From: JALRLA01 sp046047755 | GTDB lineage: Bacteria; Bacteroidota; Bacteroidia; NS11-12g; UBA955 | NCBI GenBank assembly: GCA_046047755.1 | Contig: JBJOHK010000060.1 | Span: forward strand, 1-23,266 | Reading direction: 5' to 3' | Length of the DNA: 23,266 bases | In this document: piece after piece, positions 21,952 through 23,266 of the stretch | Position numbering within the stretch: the first letter of the stretch is position 1 | Layout of the letters: every line of letters begins with the position of its first letter | The notes under the pieces: generated by a model | What the model was told of the DNA's origin: nothing | Databases searched by the model: none | The model's input: only the letters and a program-made list of their open reading frames with translations | Position numbers and translations under genes: made by a program

Positions 21952-22341
21952 CTAAGCTTTCTTTACCTTCTTATAAGCGCCCTTTTTTAGGGCGCTTTTT
22001 TCTTTGGCTTTTTTCAAGCGGTAAAGAACCAATGTTTTTAAATCATTCCAGGGTATTTCGCGATCGTGCGCAATCTGTATCGTGCCTTTTGAGGTCGGAT
22101 AATCTTCTCGCAAGGTCAAAAAGTATTGAACTCCATCAGCCCCTGGGAAAATTCCGATATGTTTCTTAAAACAGGCGAAATGAATAAGGTTTTCGTATTC
22201 GTATAGGGTGGGCATTTGCCATTTGAAGCATTCTTCAGCTTCAGGCAAAGTCTCGTGTAAAAACTTCCTTATTTCCAAGAGCCGACTTTTCCCTGGTTCG
22301 CTCAGAGCATCAATGTAAAGATCAACCGCTGCGCTAGGCAT
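21952..22341 (-). CDS. DUF1801 domain-containing protein
   Basis: The 129-residue product matches the DUF1801 (YdhG/iron-chaperone-like) pattern: AVDLYIDALSEPGKSRLLEI, an E.F.W.MP.Y core (EECFKWQMPTLYEYENLIHF), FKKHIGIFPGADG, GTIQIAHDREIPWNDLKTLV, and a Lys-rich tail (KKAKEKSALKKGAYKKVKKA). The family's biochemical role is not settled. Its stop codon is 2 nt from the fhs stop, convergent. The tail codons contain the fhs terminator hairpin. The start is divergent from the thioredoxin-like gene with 24 bp between them; a TAAATTGC element (22345-22352) ends 3 nt before the ATG. Confidence 0.85.
   Translation of the reverse strand: MPSAAVDLYIDALSEPGKSRLLEIRKFLHETLPEAEECFKWQMPTLYEYENLIHFACFKKHIGIFPGADGVQYFLTLREDYPTSKGTIQIAHDREIPWNDLKTLVLYRLKKAKEKSALKKGAYKKVKKA
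21975..22001 (+). terminator. Intrinsic terminator of fhs inside the DUF1801 coding region
   Basis: An 8-bp perfect stem AAGCGCCC/GGGCGCTT (21975-21982, 21990-21997) with a TTTTTTA loop runs into TTTT and then CTTT on the plus strand. It begins 25 nt after the fhs stop codon. On the opposite strand the bases encode part of the Lys-rich tail of the DUF1801 protein. Confidence 0.85.
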
Positions 22342-22344
22342 GCG

Positions 22345-22361
22345 GCAATTTAGTATCTTTT
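22345..22361. promoter_or_regulatory. Paired divergent -7 elements in a 24-bp gap
   Basis: TAAATTGC (22345-22352, minus strand) ends 3 nt before the DUF1801 ATG, and TATCTTTT (22354-22361, plus strand) ends 4 nt before the ATG at 22366. Each is one change away from TAnnTTTG. The -33 region of each promoter must lie inside the other gene's coding sequence. Confidence 0.35.
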
Positions 22362-22365
22362 CGGA

Positions 22366-23266
22366 ATGAAACGATTTGCCATGGTTCTGTTAGCGCTTTG
22401 CGCATTCGCCGCTCGTGCCCAAGAAGCCGGATCCTCTGCCTCTAGCCATGAAGCAGCCTTCCCTGAATTGACTGATTGGTCGGCTGCTTTGCAGGCCGCC
22501 CAAGAGTCGGGTAAGCCCGTTTTTATAGATGCCTACACCGATTGGTGCGGCTGGTGCAAGGTGATGGATAAGAAGACCTTTTCGCTTCCTGCCATCAAGA
22601 ACTACATGAACGAGAACATGCAGTGTTATCGCTTGGATATGGAGCACAACAAGGCCAGCCACAACATGCGCTTGGTCTTTGGCATCAATGCCTTTCCCAC
22701 CTTTGTGATTCTGCATCCCGATGGGACTTTGATGGGTAAGTTGGTGGGCTACAGCGATTCAGCCGAATGGATGAGATCCCTAGAGGTATTTTTGGCCGAG
22801 CCTCATGCTCCAAGACCGGGTTACCCTTCCTTCCAAACCGTCAGTTGGCCCGAGGCTATTCAAGCTTATGCCGATTCTGATTTTGAGAAAAGACCCGATG
22901 CCGATGCCGTGGCAAAAGCCTTTAAAGAAACCAAAGCCGGTTCGTTTATGTGGTTTGCTTTGGCCATGAATTTTTCTTCCATGATGGGCACTCAGGAGAT
23001 GGAGTATTTGCTCAATCACCGAGAAAGCCTAGGTCAGCAATACGGTTCTGATATGGCCAATGATTTGTTGCAAAATGCCCTCATGCGCCGATTGTACGCA
23101 TTGACCAAAACGGCTACTGAACCCGAGTTTGATCAGGCGATTGCCGATTTTCTAGCCGTTCTTCCAGCCGATACCATGACGGCCTTGTCCATGCAGGTTC
23201 GCTTTTACAAGGAGAAGGGGAACTGGAATGCCTTGGTGAGAATTTTGGAGCAACAAAGCGATGAGG
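22366..23266 (+). CDS. Thioredoxin-like protein, C-terminus beyond window
   Basis: These are the first 300 codons of a plus-strand gene that runs off the right edge. It has a signal peptide (MKRFAMVLLALCAFAARAQ) and then a thioredoxin-like domain with C-G-W-C (Cys61, Cys64 in YTDWCGWCKVM) and a cis-Pro loop (GINAFPTFVILHPDG). The CGWC motif resembles Thioredoxin_7/DUF255-type proteins. The region after about residue 145 is helical and may contain TPR-like repeats (LQNALMRRLYALTKTA, FYKEKGNWNALVRILEQQ). It is probably a periplasmic thiol-disulfide oxidoreductase or chaperone; the substrate is unknown. The ATG is only 24 bp from the divergent DUF1801 ATG. Confidence 0.87.
   Translation, partial: MKRFAMVLLALCAFAARAQEAGSSASSHEAAFPELTDWSAALQAAQESGKPVFIDAYTDWCGWCKVMDKKTFSLPAIKNYMNENMQCYRLDMEHNKASHNMRLVFGINAFPTFVILHPDGTLMGKLVGYSDSAEWMRSLEVFLAEPHAPRPGYPSFQTVSWPEAIQAYADSDFEKRPDADAVAKAFKETKAGSFMWFALAMNFSSMMGTQEMEYLLNHRESLGQQYGSDMANDLLQNALMRRLYALTKTATEPEFDQAIADFLAVLPADTMTALSMQVRFYKEKGNWNALVRILEQQSDE

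Noticed and set aside
1..23266. Search for transposases, integrases, phage genes, toxin-antitoxin or restriction systems
   Set aside because: No reading frame showed their motifs. The only phage-like item is the S74 domain, which is common in cellular surface proteins of Bacteroidota.

Overview
The window comes from a bacterium of the phylum Bacteroidota, most likely a Flavobacteriales-type organism. The evidence is three predicted secreted proteins with C-terminal type IX secretion (T9SS) sorting domains: two type A, on an esterase and an M36 metalloprotease, and one type B, on a PKD-repeat protein. Bacteroidota-type promoter elements (TAnnTTTG) and characteristic families (SPFH/NfeD pair, RmuC, DUF1801, and a GreA-like protein beside a ketoacyl synthase) agree. 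I see no prophage, transposon, CRISPR array or plasmid module. The content is ordinary chromosome.

Layout. 1-2373: a truncated lipoprotein gene and a CvfB/S1 RNA-binding protein gene on the minus strand, then a Crp/Fnr regulator on the plus strand. 2413-3757: an SPFH-domain membrane protein followed by NfeD on the minus strand. 3813-7876: a minus-strand pair making a surface protein with ten 17-residue repeats and an S74 intramolecular-chaperone domain, then a PKD-repeat T9SS type B protein. 7920-11124: a methyltransferase divergent from an Omp85-type outer-membrane barrel, which is followed 2 nt later by a Na+/H+ antiporter-like protein. 11088-14609: minus-strand rmuC, a 39-residue lipoprotein, a TIGR02206-type membrane protein and a secreted esterase. 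14687-18051: secreted M36 protease overlapping a pirin gene. 18052-18629: a mostly non-coding stretch with an orphan minus-strand terminator, tRNA-Thr(CGT) with promoter and terminator, and a hairpin-rich leader. 18630-23266: ketoacyl-ACP synthase III-like gene, convergent GreA-like gene, fhs, convergent DUF1801 gene, and a truncated thioredoxin-like gene.

The most unusual signal is about gene starts. Five genes carry an exact TAnnTTTG -7 element ending only 3-7 nt before the start codon, and most other transcription-unit starts carry a one-base variant in the same place. Transcription should therefore begin at or within a few bases of the start codon, giving leaderless or near-leaderless mRNAs. 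Two divergent pairs have only 24 and 44 bp between their start codons, which leaves no room for ordinary leaders. Several apparent upstream TTG starts are simply the TTG of the -7 element, and I corrected the starts accordingly.

Functionally the region mixes cell-surface/secreted proteins (surface adhesin pair, esterase, metalloprotease, outer-membrane barrel, lipoproteins) with housekeeping genes (one-carbon metabolism, RNA binding, DNA recombination, redox). I did not find a clear new defence or biosynthetic system. The best candidates for new biology are the leaderless-start architecture, the repeat/S74 + PKD surface pair, and the orphan terminator region at 18123-18380.
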